From Streptomyces venezuelae (GTDB lineage Bacteria > Actinomycetota > Actinomycetes > Streptomycetales > Streptomycetaceae), in contig NZ_CP029193.1 in the NCBI RefSeq assembly GCF_008642355.1, forward strand, positions 1,698,001-1,762,000: DNA of 64,000 nt, read 5' to 3'. Each line of letters opens with the position of its first letter. Within the stretch, counting starts at the first letter, position 1. This document shows, in pieces, positions 8,582 through 18,211 of this stretch. The translations under genes were made by a program, and so were the position numbers. Below the pieces are notes generated by a model, which saw nothing but the letters and a program-made list of their open reading frames with translations, was not told where the DNA came from and made no database searches.

Positions 8582-8797
8582 TCAGGAGGCCGTGCGCAGG
8601 ATCAGCGTCTGTATCCGCTCCAGGAGGTTGGTGATCACCGGTTCGCTGGATGCCGCGTGCGCGTCCACGGGGTTCAGGATCAGCAGGAGCAGCGCCGCGA
8701 AGGCGACGGCGGGAAGGGCGATCGCCCACCAGGGAAGCTGGACCTCGATGCTGCCCGACTTCGCCGCGTCGCGCAGGGTGTCCGGTCGGGCCGCCAT
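8582..8797 (-). CDS. Small single-pass membrane protein
   Basis: A 71-residue protein of unknown function with one strong transmembrane helix (about residues 22-42, WWAIALPAVAFAALLLLIL) and a short extracellular or lumenal tail. The ATG at 8797 is chosen because GGAGG lies five bases upstream. A longer start at 8845 lacks such a site. I do not recognise a named family. Its neighbours, a phosphatase and a transport micropeptide, do not indicate a role. Confidence 0.65.
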   Translation of the reverse strand: MAARPDTLRDAAKSGSIEVQLPWWAIALPAVAFAALLLLILNPVDAHAASSEPVITNLLERIQTLILRTAS

Positions 8798-8913
8798 GTC
8801 GCCTCCGTGGTCCTCGAGTGCTCCGTGCCGCGTCTTCGCGGCCACAACTCGAAGTTAGGCGATTGGCGCTCCTCAACCCATCCGGAGATCCACCCACTTG
8901 ACCCTGACACTGG

Positions 8914-8944
8914 CCCCCTAGGGGGTGGGGGTGCTACCCCCACC
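8914..8944. promoter_or_regulatory. Nested G/C palindromes upstream of the small membrane protein gene
   Basis: CCCCC-TA-GGGGG (8914-8925) overlaps a second inverted repeat with arms GGTGGGGGT (8924-8932) and ACCCCCACC (8936-8944). The first resembles the core of CsoR-type copper operators (CCCC-N-GGGG within ATACCCC...GGGGTAT) but lacks the outer AT/TA bases. It could instead be an end-of-transcript structure for the gene at 8966-9082. Confidence 0.3.
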
Positions 8945-8965
8945 ATGGCCCGGTCCGGGGGCGGT

Positions 8966-9082
8966 TCACGGCGAGGCGATCGACGCGATGATGCCGATGA
9001 TCACGGTGATGGCCAGCATCGAGCCGAGCACGATGAGCAGCTTCTTCTGGCCGTTCTGGGGGTTCGGGTCAAGGACGGGCAT
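8966..9082 (-). CDS. SGM_5486-type transporter-associated micropeptide
   Basis: A 38-residue peptide (MPVLDPNPQNGQKKLLIVLG...) with a polar N-terminus and one hydrophobic helix (about residues 15-36). It matches, from memory, the Streptomyces SGM_5486 family, named for its constant place beside a transporter gene. Here it lies 63 bp downstream of the MFS gene on the same strand, consistent with cotranscription. It may be a small regulatory or stabilising subunit of the transporter, which is inference. Confidence 0.75.
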   Translation of the reverse strand: MPVLDPNPQNGQKKLLIVLGSMLAITVIIGIIASIASP

Positions 9083-9145
9083 ACGGCCAGTCTCGCACCC
9101 TTTGCCCGTCCCCTCCGCGTCGGGGTCGCCCCGGAAGCCGGGGGA

Positions 9146-10453
9146 TCAGGCCGCCGCGCCCCTCGACGCCGCCACCTCGTCCTCGACCGTGCGGTTGCGG
9201 CCCGCGAGGGTGCCGACGACGATCTGCGGCACCATGAGGCCGGCCATGAGCGCCAGGGGCAGCCCCCAGCCGCCGCTGTGCTGGTAGAGCACGCCCACGA
9301 GGAGCGGGCCCGGGATCGAGATCAGGTACCCGGTGCTCTGCGCGAAGGCGGACAGCTTGGCCACGCCCACGCTGCTCTTGGCGCGCATGCCGACCATGGT
9401 GAGGGCGAGCGGGAAGGCGCAGTTGGAGATGCCGAGCAGCAGGGCCCAGGCCCAGGCGCCGCCCGCGGGGGCGAGGTAGAGGCCCGCGTAACCAGCGAGA
9501 CCGCACGCACCGAGGACGATCACGACCGGGCCCTGGTTGGTGAGGCGTGTGGCGACCCGCGGGATGACGAACGCCAGGGGCACGCCCATGGCCATCGTGA
9601 CGGCGAGCAGGACGCCCGCCTCGCCCGCGGGGACGCCCGCGTCGCGGAAGATCTGCGGCATCCAGCCCATCGTGATGTACGCGGCGGTGGCCTGGAGGCC
9701 GAAGAAGACGGCGAGTGCCCACGCGGTGCGGCTGGAGGTGATGCGCAGCCCGTCGTCCTCGCGCCGTACGGCGGCGCTGACGTGCTCGGGCACGGCGGCC
9801 GCGGTCTGGCCGCGGTCGCGGACGAGCGGGATCCAGGGGATGACGGCGACGACGGCGAGCAACGCCCACACGGCGAGTCCGGTCTGCCAGCGTCCGCCGA
9901 GGCCGTCGGTGACGGGCACGGTGAGGGCCGCCGCGAGGGAGGTGCCGAGGGCCAGCGCCATCGAGTACAGGCCGGTCATGGAGCCGACGCGGTCGGGGAA
10001 CCAGCGCTTGACGATGACGGGCATCAGGACGTTGCTGACGGCGATGCCCGCGAGGGCGAGGGCCGTGGCGGCGAGGAAGCCCGCGGTGCCGCCGATGAAG
10101 GGCCGGATCATCAGGCCGGCGGCGATGGCGGCCATGCCGACGCAGACGACCGCGCTGGGGCCGAAGCGCTTGGCCAGGCGGGGTGCCATCACACCGAAGA
10201 CCGCGAAGCAGAGCGGCGGCACGGAGGTGAGCAGTCCCGCGAGGGTGCCGCTCATGCCGAGGCCGTCGCGGACCTCTTCGAGGAGGGCGCCGAGGCTGGT
10301 GATGGCCGGGCGGAGGTTCAGGGCGGCGAGGACGATGCCGACGATGACGAGGCGCGTGGCCCACGCGCGCGTGGGGGCCTGTTTCTCCGCGCTGTCGGTC
10401 AGTGCGGAGGGCTGTGCCGTCGGGGTCATCGTCTCGGTCTTCTCGCTAGCCAT
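9146..10453 (-). CDS. MFS transporter, CynX/NimT family
   Basis: A 435-residue protein with about twelve transmembrane helices beginning near residue 33. The segment LNLRPAITSLGALL after the first helix, with Arg-Pro in the helix, is characteristic of the CynX/NimT branch of the major facilitator superfamily (cyanate, 2-nitroimidazole and related small-molecule transport). The substrate cannot be read from sequence. It is divergent from a GntR/FCD regulator gene 131 bp away, a common arrangement for a transporter controlled by its neighbour. The ATG at 10453 is used. An internal ATG at 10429 is also possible. Confidence 0.85.
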   Translation of the reverse strand: MASEKTETMTPTAQPSALTDSAEKQAPTRAWATRLVIVGIVLAALNLRPAITSLGALLEEVRDGLGMSGTLAGLLTSVPPLCFAVFGVMAPRLAKRFGPSAVVCVGMAAIAAGLMIRPFIGGTAGFLAATALALAGIAVSNVLMPVIVKRWFPDRVGSMTGLYSMALALGTSLAAALTVPVTDGLGGRWQTGLAVWALLAVVAVIPWIPLVRDRGQTAAAVPEHVSAAVRREDDGLRITSSRTAWALAVFFGLQATAAYITMGWMPQIFRDAGVPAGEAGVLLAVTMAMGVPLAFVIPRVATRLTNQGPVVIVLGACGLAGYAGLYLAPAGGAWAWALLLGISNCAFPLALTMVGMRAKSSVGVAKLSAFAQSTGYLISIPGPLLVGVLYQHSGGWGLPLALMAGLMVPQIVVGTLAGRNRTVEDEVAASRGAAA

Positions 10454-10478
10454 GGAGCCATCATAGAATCATGGGATG

Positions 10479-10492
10479 ATTGGCTGTCCAAT
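10479..10492. promoter_or_regulatory. Candidate operator between the MFS and GntR genes
   Basis: ATTGG-CTGT-CCAAT, a perfect inverted repeat with 5 bp arms and a 4 bp spacer, lies in the divergent promoter region about 26 bp from the MFS start. FadR/FCD-type GntR regulators usually bind short palindromes of this size near their own promoter, so this is the likeliest binding site. Confidence 0.4.
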
Positions 10493-10508
10493 CGATTGCG
10501 TCACACTG

Positions 10509-10564
10509 CCTCTCATCCGTCACCTCTCACCCATCGCCTCTCACCCATCGCCTCTCACCCATCG
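10509..10564 (+). repeat. Four tandem 14 bp repeats in the leader of the GntR gene
   Basis: CCTCTCATCCGTCA (10509-10522) is followed by three identical copies of CCTCTCACCCATCG (10523-10564). The array ends 20 bases before the GntR start codon, so it lies in the leader or core promoter. It is pyrimidine-rich on the coding strand. Confidence 0.85.
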
Positions 10565-10584
10565 GCCACGCACGAAGGAACGTC

Positions 10585-11271
10585 ATGCCGCTGACCACCC
10601 CTCGCCGTTCGGCGCTCTCCGAACAGGTCATCTCCGAGCTGCGCAACCAGATCTCGTCGGGCGAGTGGCCGGTCGGTTCCCGCATTCCCACCGAGCCCGA
10701 GCTGGTCGACCAGCTGGGCGTGGCCAGGAACACGGTCAGGGAGGCCGTACGCGCCCTCGCGCACAACGGCCTGCTCGACATCCGGCAGGGCTCGGGGACG
10801 TACGTGGTCGCGACGAGCGAGCTCGCGGGCGTGATGCAGCGCAGGTTCGCCGACGCGGATCCGCGGCACATCGCGGAGCTGCGCAGCACGCTGGAGTCCA
10901 GTGCGGCGAAGCTCGCCGCCGAGCGCCGCACGGAGCGGGACCTCAAGCAGTTGGACGCGCTGCTCGTGCGCCGCGAGGAGGTGTGGGCATCCGGGGACGC
11001 GGAGGCGTTCGTGACGGCCGACGCGACGTTTCACATGGCCGTCGTCGCCGCGTCGCACAACGACGTCATGACGGCGCTCTACGCGGACCTCGGCGAGGTG
11101 CTGCGGGACTGGCTGCGCGAGGACATCGGCGGGGAGCTGACGCCCGAGGCGCACATGGACCACGCTCGGCTGGTCGACGCGATCCGCGCGGGCGACGCGG
11201 AGGCCGCCGCCACGGAGGCCGCGGGCTACCCGTTCATGTGCCGCCCGGACCGCTTCACGGCCGACAGCTGA
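10585..11271 (+). CDS. GntR family regulator, FadR/FCD subfamily
   Basis: A 228-residue regulator. The winged helix-turn-helix (about residues 9-75) reads SEQVISELRNQI, TEPELVDQLGVARNTVREAV and RQGSGTYV, typical of GntR proteins. The C-terminal FCD domain (about 90-215) has the metal/ligand-binding pattern of an Asp plus three His (DATFHMAVVAASH, HMDHARLV). It probably represses the divergent MFS gene and itself until a small carboxylate or similar ligand binds. The ATG at 10585 is preceded by GAAGGAA and begins just before the helix-turn-helix. An upstream in-frame start at 10480 would translate the tandem repeats and is rejected. Confidence 0.9.
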   Translation: MPLTTPRRSALSEQVISELRNQISSGEWPVGSRIPTEPELVDQLGVARNTVREAVRALAHNGLLDIRQGSGTYVVATSELAGVMQRRFADADPRHIAELRSTLESSAAKLAAERRTERDLKQLDALLVRREEVWASGDAEAFVTADATFHMAVVAASHNDVMTALYADLGEVLRDWLREDIGGELTPEAHMDHARLVDAIRAGDAEAAATEAAGYPFMCRPDRFTADS

Positions 11272-11277
11272 CCGCAC

Positions 11278-11613
11278 TCACTTCTGGTGGCTGACCCACA
11301 CCGAGCGGACTTCTTTCCAGCACCGCCCGGTGAGACGCACCGTCATCGCGGCGTCCGCGTCGACGGGCCGGGAGTCCGTGTCGATGTCCCACCACCGGTC
11401 GCACTCCACGTGCAGCCGGACCCGGTCGGTCTCCGGGTAGGGGTTGTGGCAGTACGCGATGACGTGGGAGCCGGCGATACCGGTGCGGCACTCGGACCCG
11501 AAGGGCCGAGGTTTCGAGGGCGTCTCACGCGTGTGGGGAGACCCCTGCGGCGCGGCGCTCGGCGCGGCGACCACAAGAGCGAGAGCCACGAGCACCGCAC
11601 CTGTAAGACGCAC
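11278..11613 (-). CDS. Small secreted Cys-containing protein
   Basis: A 111-residue protein with an N-terminal signal peptide (about residues 1-21, hydrophobic LTGAVLVALALVVAAPSA). The mature part has four cysteines (in SECRTG, AYCHN, VECDRW and GRCWK), consistent with two disulfides outside the cell. I do not recognise a family. It ends six bases from the 3' end of the convergent GntR gene and is not obviously part of an operon. Confidence 0.7.
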   Translation of the reverse strand: MRLTGAVLVALALVVAAPSAAPQGSPHTRETPSKPRPFGSECRTGIAGSHVIAYCHNPYPETDRVRLHVECDRWWDIDTDSRPVDADAAMTVRLTGRCWKEVRSVWVSHQK

Positions 11614-11668
11614 ACTTCAGAGTGCCGGTCACTCCCCCGCGACCGCCCGGCCAGAGGGCCGAACGGGT

Positions 11669-11707
11669 GAGGCCCCGCCCCCCGCTCGTCGCGGGTGACG
11701 GGGCCTC
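11669..11707 (-). terminator. Terminator of the fabG-fabI operon
   Basis: A nested hairpin: outer arms GAGGCCCCG (11669-11677) and CGGGGCCTC (11699-11707), with an inner CCCGC/GCGGG pair. It lies 29 bases past the fabI stop. Confidence 0.65.
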
Positions 11708-11735
11708 CACAGACGTACGCAGGGCGAGCGCCTGA

Positions 11736-12497
11736 TCAGGCACCCATCATGTGCACGCCGCCGTCGACGTGGATGATCTCGCCGGTGGTCTTCGGGAAGA
11801 AGTCCGAGAGCAGGGCGACGACGCCGCGGCCCGCGGGCTCCGGGTCGGCCATGTCCCAGTTCAGCGGGGAGCGGGTGTTCCAGACGTCCGCGAGCTCCTC
11901 GAAGCCCGGGATCGACTTGGCCGCCATGGAGCCGAGCGGGCCCGCCGAGATCAGGTTGCAGCGGATGTCCTCCTTGCCCAGGTCGCGGGCGAGGTAGCGG
12001 CTGGTGGCCTCCAGGGCGGCCTTGGCCGGGCCCATCCAGTCGTACTTCGGCCAGGCGTACTGCGCGTCGAAGGTGAGGCCGACGACCGAGGCGCCGCCCT
12101 CGAACAGCGGGCGGCAGGCCATGGTGAGCGACTTCAGGGAGTACGCCGAGACGTGCATCGCCGTGGACACGTCCTCGAAGGACGCCTCCAGGAAGTTGAA
12201 CGCGCCCTGCGGCGCGAAGCCGATGGAGTGCACGATGCCGTCGAGGCCGCCGAGCTCCTCCTTGACGACGCCGGCGAGGCGGTCGAGGTGCTCCTGGTTG
12301 GTCACGTCGAGCTCGATGACCTTGGCGGGCTTGGGGAGCTTCTTGGCGATGCGCTCGGTGAGCGTGGGCCGCGGGAAAGCGGTCAGAATGACCTCCGCGC
12401 CCTGCTCCTGGGCGACCTTGGCCGCGTGGAAGGCGATGGAGGACTCCGTCAGCACACCCGTGATGAGGATGCGCTTGCCGTCGAGAATTCCGCTCAT
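11736..12497 (-). CDS. fabI: Enoyl-[acyl-carrier-protein] reductase FabI (InhA type)
   Basis: A 253-residue NADH-dependent reductase that completes each fatty-acid elongation cycle by reducing the trans-2-enoyl-ACP. The nucleotide-binding segment is ITGVLTESSIAFHAA. The catalytic Tyr and Lys are in KYDWMGPAK (Y152, K159), the same spacing as InhA, and HSIGFAP is conserved. The start is the ATG at 12497, four bases after the fabG stop. A longer reading from 12530 would overlap fabG and adds no domain. The tight spacing after fabG indicates one transcript. This enzyme class is the target of isoniazid and triclosan. Confidence 0.95.
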   Translation of the reverse strand: MSGILDGKRILITGVLTESSIAFHAAKVAQEQGAEVILTAFPRPTLTERIAKKLPKPAKVIELDVTNQEHLDRLAGVVKEELGGLDGIVHSIGFAPQGAFNFLEASFEDVSTAMHVSAYSLKSLTMACRPLFEGGASVVGLTFDAQYAWPKYDWMGPAKAALEATSRYLARDLGKEDIRCNLISAGPLGSMAAKSIPGFEELADVWNTRSPLNWDMADPEPAGRGVVALLSDFFPKTTGEIIHVDGGVHMMGA

Positions 12498-12501
12498 GTG
12501 A

Positions 12502-13271
<770 letters not shown>

Positions 13272-13407
13272 TGTCGCGATACGGAGAATCGGCGACCGAC
13301 AGTGGCTCAGAGGACTCGCTGTCGGATCCCTACAGAAACCTCTGGCCGCAGGGGCGCCGGGCGCGACATGATCGGGGCTGACCGGAGCCGACAGCAGGGA
13401 GACATCC

Positions 13408-14931
13408 GTGCCCCATTCCATCGATGAAGCCTTCACGGCGCTGCCGCTGCGGGCTCTCGCCGACGCCGCGCTGGCCCGCGCGCGGGCGCTCGGCGCCGAC
13501 CACGCGGACTTCCGCCTGGAGCGGGTGCGCAGCGCGTCCTGGCTGCTGCGCGACGCCAGGCCGGCGGGCAGTTCCGACACCACGGACCTCGGGTACGCGG
13601 TCCGTGTGGTGCACGGCGGCACCTGGGGGTTCGCCTCCGGTGTCGACATGACGATGGACGCGGCGGCGCGCGTCGCCTCGCAGGCCGTGGCCATGGCGAA
13701 GCTGTCCGCGCAGGTCATCAAGGCGGCCGGGTCGACCGAACGTGTGGAGCTCGCGGACGAGCCGGTGCACGCGGACAAGACGTGGATCTCCTCGTACGAG
13801 ATCGATCCGTTCTCCGTGCCGGACGAGGAGAAGGCGGGGCTGCTCGCCGACTGGAGCGCGCGGCTGCTGGCGGCCGACGGGGTCACGCACGTCGACGCGT
13901 CGCTGATGACCGTGCACGAGAACAAGTTCTACGCGGATACGGCGGGGACGTCGACGACGCAGCAGCGCGTGCGGCTGCACCCGCAGCTGACCGCGGTGGC
14001 CGTCGACGGGTCGAGCGGTGAGTTCGACTCGATGCGGACGATCGCGCCGCCGGTCGGCCGCGGCTGGGAGTACCTCACGGGGACCGGCTGGGACTGGGAG
14101 GCGGAGCTCGCGCGGATTCCGGAGCTTTTGGCGGAGAAGATGCGGGCGCCGAGCGTCCGGGCGGGTTCGTACGACCTCGTCGTCGATCCGTCGAACCTGT
14201 GGCTGACGATCCACGAGTCCATCGGCCACGCCACGGAGCTGGACCGCGCGCTCGGTTACGAGGCGGCGTACGCGGGCACGTCGTTCGCCACCTTCGACCA
14301 GCTGGGCAAGCTCGCGTACGGCTCCTCGCTGATGAACGTGACGGGCGACCGGACGGCCGAGCACGGGCTCGCGACGATCGGGTACGACGACGAGGGCGTG
14401 GCCGCGCAGTCCTGGGACCTGGTCAAGGACGGCACCCTGGTCGGCTACCAGCTGGACCGGCGCATCGCGAGGCTCACCGGCTTCGAGCGCTCCAACGGCT
14501 GCGCGTACGCCGACTCACCCGGTCACGTCCCGGTGCAGCGCATGGCGAACGTGTCGCTCCAGCCGGATCCCGGCGGGCTCTCCACGGACGACCTGATCGC
14601 GGGCGTGGACTGCGGGATCTATGTGGTCGGGGACCGGTCGTGGTCCATCGACATGCAGCGCTACAACTTCCAGTTCACCGGGCAGCGCTTCTACAAGATC
14701 GAGAACGGGCGGCTCGCCGGGCAGCTGCGCGACGTCGCCTACCAGGCGACGACCACCGACTTCTGGGGGTCGATGGCCGCGGTCGGCGGTCCGCAGACGT
14801 ACGTGCTCGGCGGCGCCTTCAACTGCGGCAAGGCCCAGCCCGGTCAGATCGCCGCGGTCTCGCACGGCTGCCCGTCCGCCCTGTTCCGGGGCGTGAACAT
14901 TCTGAACACCACGCAGGAGGCCGGTCGATGA
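13408..14931 (+). CDS. tldD: TldD-type metallopeptidase subunit (TldD/PmbA family)
   Basis: A 507-residue member of the TldD/TldE peptidase pair. The zinc motif HExxxH is present in HESIGHATELD (H269, E270, H274), which identifies the catalytic TldD-like subunit. In E. coli the TldD-TldE heterodimer degrades unfolded peptides and matures microcin B17. The GTG at 13408 is preceded by CAGGGAGA. Its stop overlaps the start of the next gene (ATGA), so the two subunits are translated together. Confidence 0.9.
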   Translation: MPHSIDEAFTALPLRALADAALARARALGADHADFRLERVRSASWLLRDARPAGSSDTTDLGYAVRVVHGGTWGFASGVDMTMDAAARVASQAVAMAKLSAQVIKAAGSTERVELADEPVHADKTWISSYEIDPFSVPDEEKAGLLADWSARLLAADGVTHVDASLMTVHENKFYADTAGTSTTQQRVRLHPQLTAVAVDGSSGEFDSMRTIAPPVGRGWEYLTGTGWDWEAELARIPELLAEKMRAPSVRAGSYDLVVDPSNLWLTIHESIGHATELDRALGYEAAYAGTSFATFDQLGKLAYGSSLMNVTGDRTAEHGLATIGYDDEGVAAQSWDLVKDGTLVGYQLDRRIARLTGFERSNGCAYADSPGHVPVQRMANVSLQPDPGGLSTDDLIAGVDCGIYVVGDRSWSIDMQRYNFQFTGQRFYKIENGRLAGQLRDVAYQATTTDFWGSMAAVGGPQTYVLGGAFNCGKAQPGQIAAVSHGCPSALFRGVNILNTTQEAGR

Positions 14932-16322
14932 GCCGCAGCGCCACCAAGCCGCACGAGATCGTCGAGCGCGCCCTCGAACTGTCCACCGCCGACGGCTGCG
15001 TCGTGATCGCCGACGAGGAGTCGAGCGCGAACCTGCGCTGGGCGGGCAACGCCCTGACCACCAATGGCGTCACGCGCGGACGCACCCTCACGGTCATCGC
15101 GACCGTCGACGGCAAGGAGGGCACCGCCTCCGGCGTCGTGTCGCGCTCCGCCGTGACCGCGGACGAGCTCGAGCCGCTGGTGCGGGCCGCCGAGGAGGCC
15201 GCGCGCGGGGCCGGGCCCGCCGAGGACGCGCAGCCGCTGGTGACCGGCACGGCCGCCTCCCCGGACTTCACTGAGGCGCCCGTCGAGACGTCCTCGGCGG
15301 TCTTCGCGGAGTTCGCCCCGGCGCTCGGCGAGGCGTTCGCACGGGCCCGCGCGGGCGGCCGGGAGCTGTACGGCTTCGCGAACCACGAGTTCGTGTCGAG
15401 CTACCTCGGTACGTCGACGGGGCTCCGCCTCCGTCACGACCAGCCCAACGGCACCCTGGAGCTCAACGCCAAGTCGCCCGACCGCACCCGGTCCGCGTGG
15501 GCGGGGCGCGCCACCCGCGACTTCAAGGATGTCGACCCGGCCGCGCTCGACGCGGAGCTCGCCCGGCGCCTCGGGTGGGCGGAGCGCCGTATCGACCTGC
15601 CCGCGGGGCGGTACGAGACGCTGCTGCCGCCGACCGCCGTCGCCGACCTGCTGATCTACCAGCTGTGGCAGTCCTCGGCCCGTGACGCCGCCGAGGGCCG
15701 CACGGTGTTCTCCAAGCCGGGCGGCGCGACACGGCTCGGCGAGCGGATCACCGAACTGCCGCTGACGCTGCGCAGCGACCCGCACGAGCCGGGCCTGGAG
15801 TCGGCGCCCTTCGTGCTCGCGCACGCCTCGGGCGGCGACGCCTCGGTCTTCGACAACGGCCTGCCGCTGTCCGCGACCGAGTGGATCCGCGCCGGTGAGC
15901 TCGCTCACCTGGCCACCAGTCGGCACAGCGCGGAGCTGACCGGGCTCCCGGTGACACCGGCCGTCGACAACCTCGTCCTGGACGGCGGCGGCGAGCGCAC
16001 GCTGGACGAGATGGTCGCGGCCACCGAGCGCGGACTGCTGCTGACCTGCCTCTGGTACATCCGCGAGGTGGACCCGGCGACGCTGCTGCTCACGGGGCTG
16101 ACCAGGGACGGGGTGTACCTCGTCGAGAACGGCGAGGTCGTGGGCGAGGTGAACAACTTCCGCTTCAACGAGTCGCCCGTGGACCTGCTCGGCCGGGCGA
16201 CGGAGGCGGGCCGTACGGAGAAGACGCTGCCGCGCGAGTGGGGCGACTACTTCACCCGCGCCGCGATGCCCGCGCTGCGCGTCCCGGATTTCAATATGAG
16301 TTCGGTCAGTCCGGGCGTATAA
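14928..16322 (+). CDS. tldE: TldE/PmbA-type metallopeptidase partner
   Basis: A 464-residue PmbA/TldE homologue without a HExxxH motif, as expected for the non-catalytic partner that shapes the proteolytic chamber. The N-terminal half has ANLRWAGNALTTNG. The C-terminal half has DGGGERTLDEMVAATERGLLLT and VGEVNNFRFNESP, typical of the family. The ATG at 14928 overlaps the tldD stop in ATGA. tyrS follows after 57 bp. Confidence 0.9.
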   Translation: MSRSATKPHEIVERALELSTADGCVVIADEESSANLRWAGNALTTNGVTRGRTLTVIATVDGKEGTASGVVSRSAVTADELEPLVRAAEEAARGAGPAEDAQPLVTGTAASPDFTEAPVETSSAVFAEFAPALGEAFARARAGGRELYGFANHEFVSSYLGTSTGLRLRHDQPNGTLELNAKSPDRTRSAWAGRATRDFKDVDPAALDAELARRLGWAERRIDLPAGRYETLLPPTAVADLLIYQLWQSSARDAAEGRTVFSKPGGATRLGERITELPLTLRSDPHEPGLESAPFVLAHASGGDASVFDNGLPLSATEWIRAGELAHLATSRHSAELTGLPVTPAVDNLVLDGGGERTLDEMVAATERGLLLTCLWYIREVDPATLLLTGLTRDGVYLVENGEVVGEVNNFRFNESPVDLLGRATEAGRTEKTLPREWGDYFTRAAMPALRVPDFNMSSVSPGV

Positions 16323-16379
16323 CCTCGGACCCTGCACTCACGTGCACCGTGTAAGCACACCCAAGGAGACGCGAGACCC

Positions 16380-17645
16380 GTGACGGACATCGTCGACGAG
16401 CTGAAGTGGCGGGGGCTTTTCGCCCTGTCCACCGATGAAGACGCACTGCGCAAGGCGCTCGCGGACGGTCCCGTCACGTTCTATTGCGGCTTCGACCCGA
16501 CCGCGGCGAGCCTGCACGTCGGGCACCTCGTGCAGGTCCTCACCGTCCGTCGGCTCCAGCAGGCGGGCCATCGCCCGCTGGCGCTGGTCGGCGGGGCGAC
16601 GGGCCAGATCGGCGACCCGCGGCCGACCGCCGAGCGCACCCTGAACGACCCGGAGACGGTCGCTAACTGGGTGGCGCGGCTGCGCTCGCAGATCGAGCCG
16701 TTCCTGTCCTTCGAGGGCGAGAACGGCGCGACGATGGTGAACAACCTGGACTGGACCGCGGGCATGTCCGCGATCGAGTTCCTGCGCGACATCGGCAAGC
16801 ACTTCCGCGTGAACAAGATGCTGACCAAGGACTCCGTGGCCCGCCGCCTGGAGTCGCAGGAAGGCATCTCGTACACGGAGTTCAGCTACCAGCTGCTGCA
16901 GGGCATGGACTTCCTGGAGCTCTACCGGCGGTACGGCTGCACGCTGCAGACCGGCGGCAGCGACCAGTGGGGCAACCTCACGGCGGGCATCGACCTGATC
17001 CACCGCCTGGAGCCGGACGCCGCGGTCCACGCGCTCGGCACGCCGCTGATGCTCAAGTCGGACGGCACCAAGTTCGGCAAGTCCGAGGGCGGCGCGGTCT
17101 GGCTCGACCCGACGATGACGACGCCGTACGCGTTCTACCAGTTCTGGCTGAACACGGACGACCGGGACATCTCGACGTACATGCGGATCCTGTCCTTCAA
17201 GTCCCGCGAGGAGCTGGAGGAGATCGAGAAGCAGACGGAGGAGCGTCCGCAGGCGCGTGCCGCGCAGCGTGCGCTCGCCGAGGAGCTGACCACGCTGGTG
17301 CACGGCGCGGACCAGTGCGCCGCGGTGATCGCCGCGTCCAAGGCGCTCTTCGGGCAGGGCGAGCTGGCCGGCCTGGACGAGGCGACGCTGGCCGCGGCCC
17401 TCTCGGAGCTGCCGCGCGTCGAGGTCGCCGAGCTCGGCCCGGTCGTGGACCTGCTCGCCGAGGTCGGCCTGGTGGCGAGCAAGTCCGCCGCCCGGCGCAC
17501 GGTCAAGGAGGGTGGTGCCTACGTGAACAACGTGAAGGTCGCCGCCGAGGACGCCGTGCCGGCCCGCGAGGACCTGCTGCACGGGCGGTGGCTGGTGCTG
17601 CGCCGCGGCAAGAAGAACCTGGCGGCGGTCGAGGTCACGCGGTAG
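16380..17645 (+). CDS. tyrS: Tyrosyl-tRNA synthetase
   Basis: A 421-residue class I aminoacyl-tRNA synthetase that charges tRNA-Tyr. The HIGH signature is HVGH (residues 46-49), the KMSKS loop is KFGKS (231-235), and GGSDQWGN is the tyrosine/ATP-site motif. The C-terminal ~65 residues form an S4-like RNA-binding domain ([18 protein letters not shown]). The GTG start at 16380 is preceded by AAGGAG at the right distance. I see no T-box leader in the short gap upstream. Confidence 0.97.
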   Translation: MTDIVDELKWRGLFALSTDEDALRKALADGPVTFYCGFDPTAASLHVGHLVQVLTVRRLQQAGHRPLALVGGATGQIGDPRPTAERTLNDPETVANWVARLRSQIEPFLSFEGENGATMVNNLDWTAGMSAIEFLRDIGKHFRVNKMLTKDSVARRLESQEGISYTEFSYQLLQGMDFLELYRRYGCTLQTGGSDQWGNLTAGIDLIHRLEPDAAVHALGTPLMLKSDGTKFGKSEGGAVWLDPTMTTPYAFYQFWLNTDDRDISTYMRILSFKSREELEEIEKQTEERPQARAAQRALAEELTTLVHGADQCAAVIAASKALFGQGELAGLDEATLAAALSELPRVEVAELGPVVDLLAEVGLVASKSAARRTVKEGGAYVNNVKVAAEDAVPAREDLLHGRWLVLRRGKKNLAAVEVTR

Positions 17646-17661
17646 CCGCACCCCGTACGCA

Positions 17662-17699
17662 GGGAAGGGGGCCGGTCCCGGTGGACCGGCCCCCTTCCC
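17662..17699. terminator. Bidirectional terminator after tyrS
   Basis: A 17 bp perfect stem (17662-17678 with 17683-17699) and a CGGT loop, beginning 17 bases after the tyrS stop and ending 12 bases from the convergent GlsB-like gene. Confidence 0.85.
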
Positions 17700-17710
17700 G
17701 TGCGAGGCGG

Positions 17711-17986
17711 CTACGCCCTGCGTTTGTTGCCGCGGAGCATGGTGTACGCCGCGTCACCGAGGCCGACGACGACGAGCGCCGCGACCAGCTGGAGCGCGTG
17801 CCGGCCCCAGTCGATGCCCTTGGTCTCATTGATGCCGAACTGCGTCGCGAGCCAGTTGCCCAGGACGGCTCCGATGATGCCGAACACCGTGGTCAGCCAG
17901 AGAGGACTGTGCTGCTTGCCGGGCAGAATCGCCTTGGCGACAAGACCCAGCACGAATCCCACGATGATCGCCCACAACCAGCCCAT
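17711..17986 (-). CDS. GlsB/YeaQ/YmgE family membrane protein
   Basis: A 91-residue protein with three predicted transmembrane helices. It shows the family features: a Gly-rich first helix (WLWAIIVGFVLGLVAKAILPG) and GIIGAVLGNWLA in the second. Family members are stress-induced small membrane proteins in many bacteria, and their molecular role is not established. The ATG at 17986 has a short A/G-rich (GAGGAGG) ribosome binding site upstream. It appears monocistronic. Confidence 0.88.
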   Translation of the reverse strand: MGWLWAIIVGFVLGLVAKAILPGKQHSPLWLTTVFGIIGAVLGNWLATQFGINETKGIDWGRHALQLVAALVVVGLGDAAYTMLRGNKRRA

Positions 17987-18211
17987 AGCTGCCTCCTCGT
18001 CGGCTCTACATGAGCGTTACGGCCAGTCTCGTCCCGTACGCCATACGGCGCATGTCGGGCGGCTCCATACGTGGCAGGACGCAGGCGGGGCACCGAGGTG
18101 AGGGCTGCCCCGGTCTCGTAGGCGGCGCAGCCGCGGCGTAACGTTGGACGGGTCGGACCAGGGGCGGATTCCAGGGAGAGTCCGGCACAGCGGACAGGGC
18201 GGTGGAACGTG

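Noticed and set aside
10480..10584. An upstream in-frame start for the GntR gene at 10480
   Set aside because: It would translate the tandem 14 bp repeats into a nonsense extension; the ATG at 10585 has a ribosome binding site and begins at the domain.
14844..16337. A 497-codon minus-strand frame opposite tldE
   Set aside because: Shadow of a strongly supported family member; low-complexity and lacking motifs.
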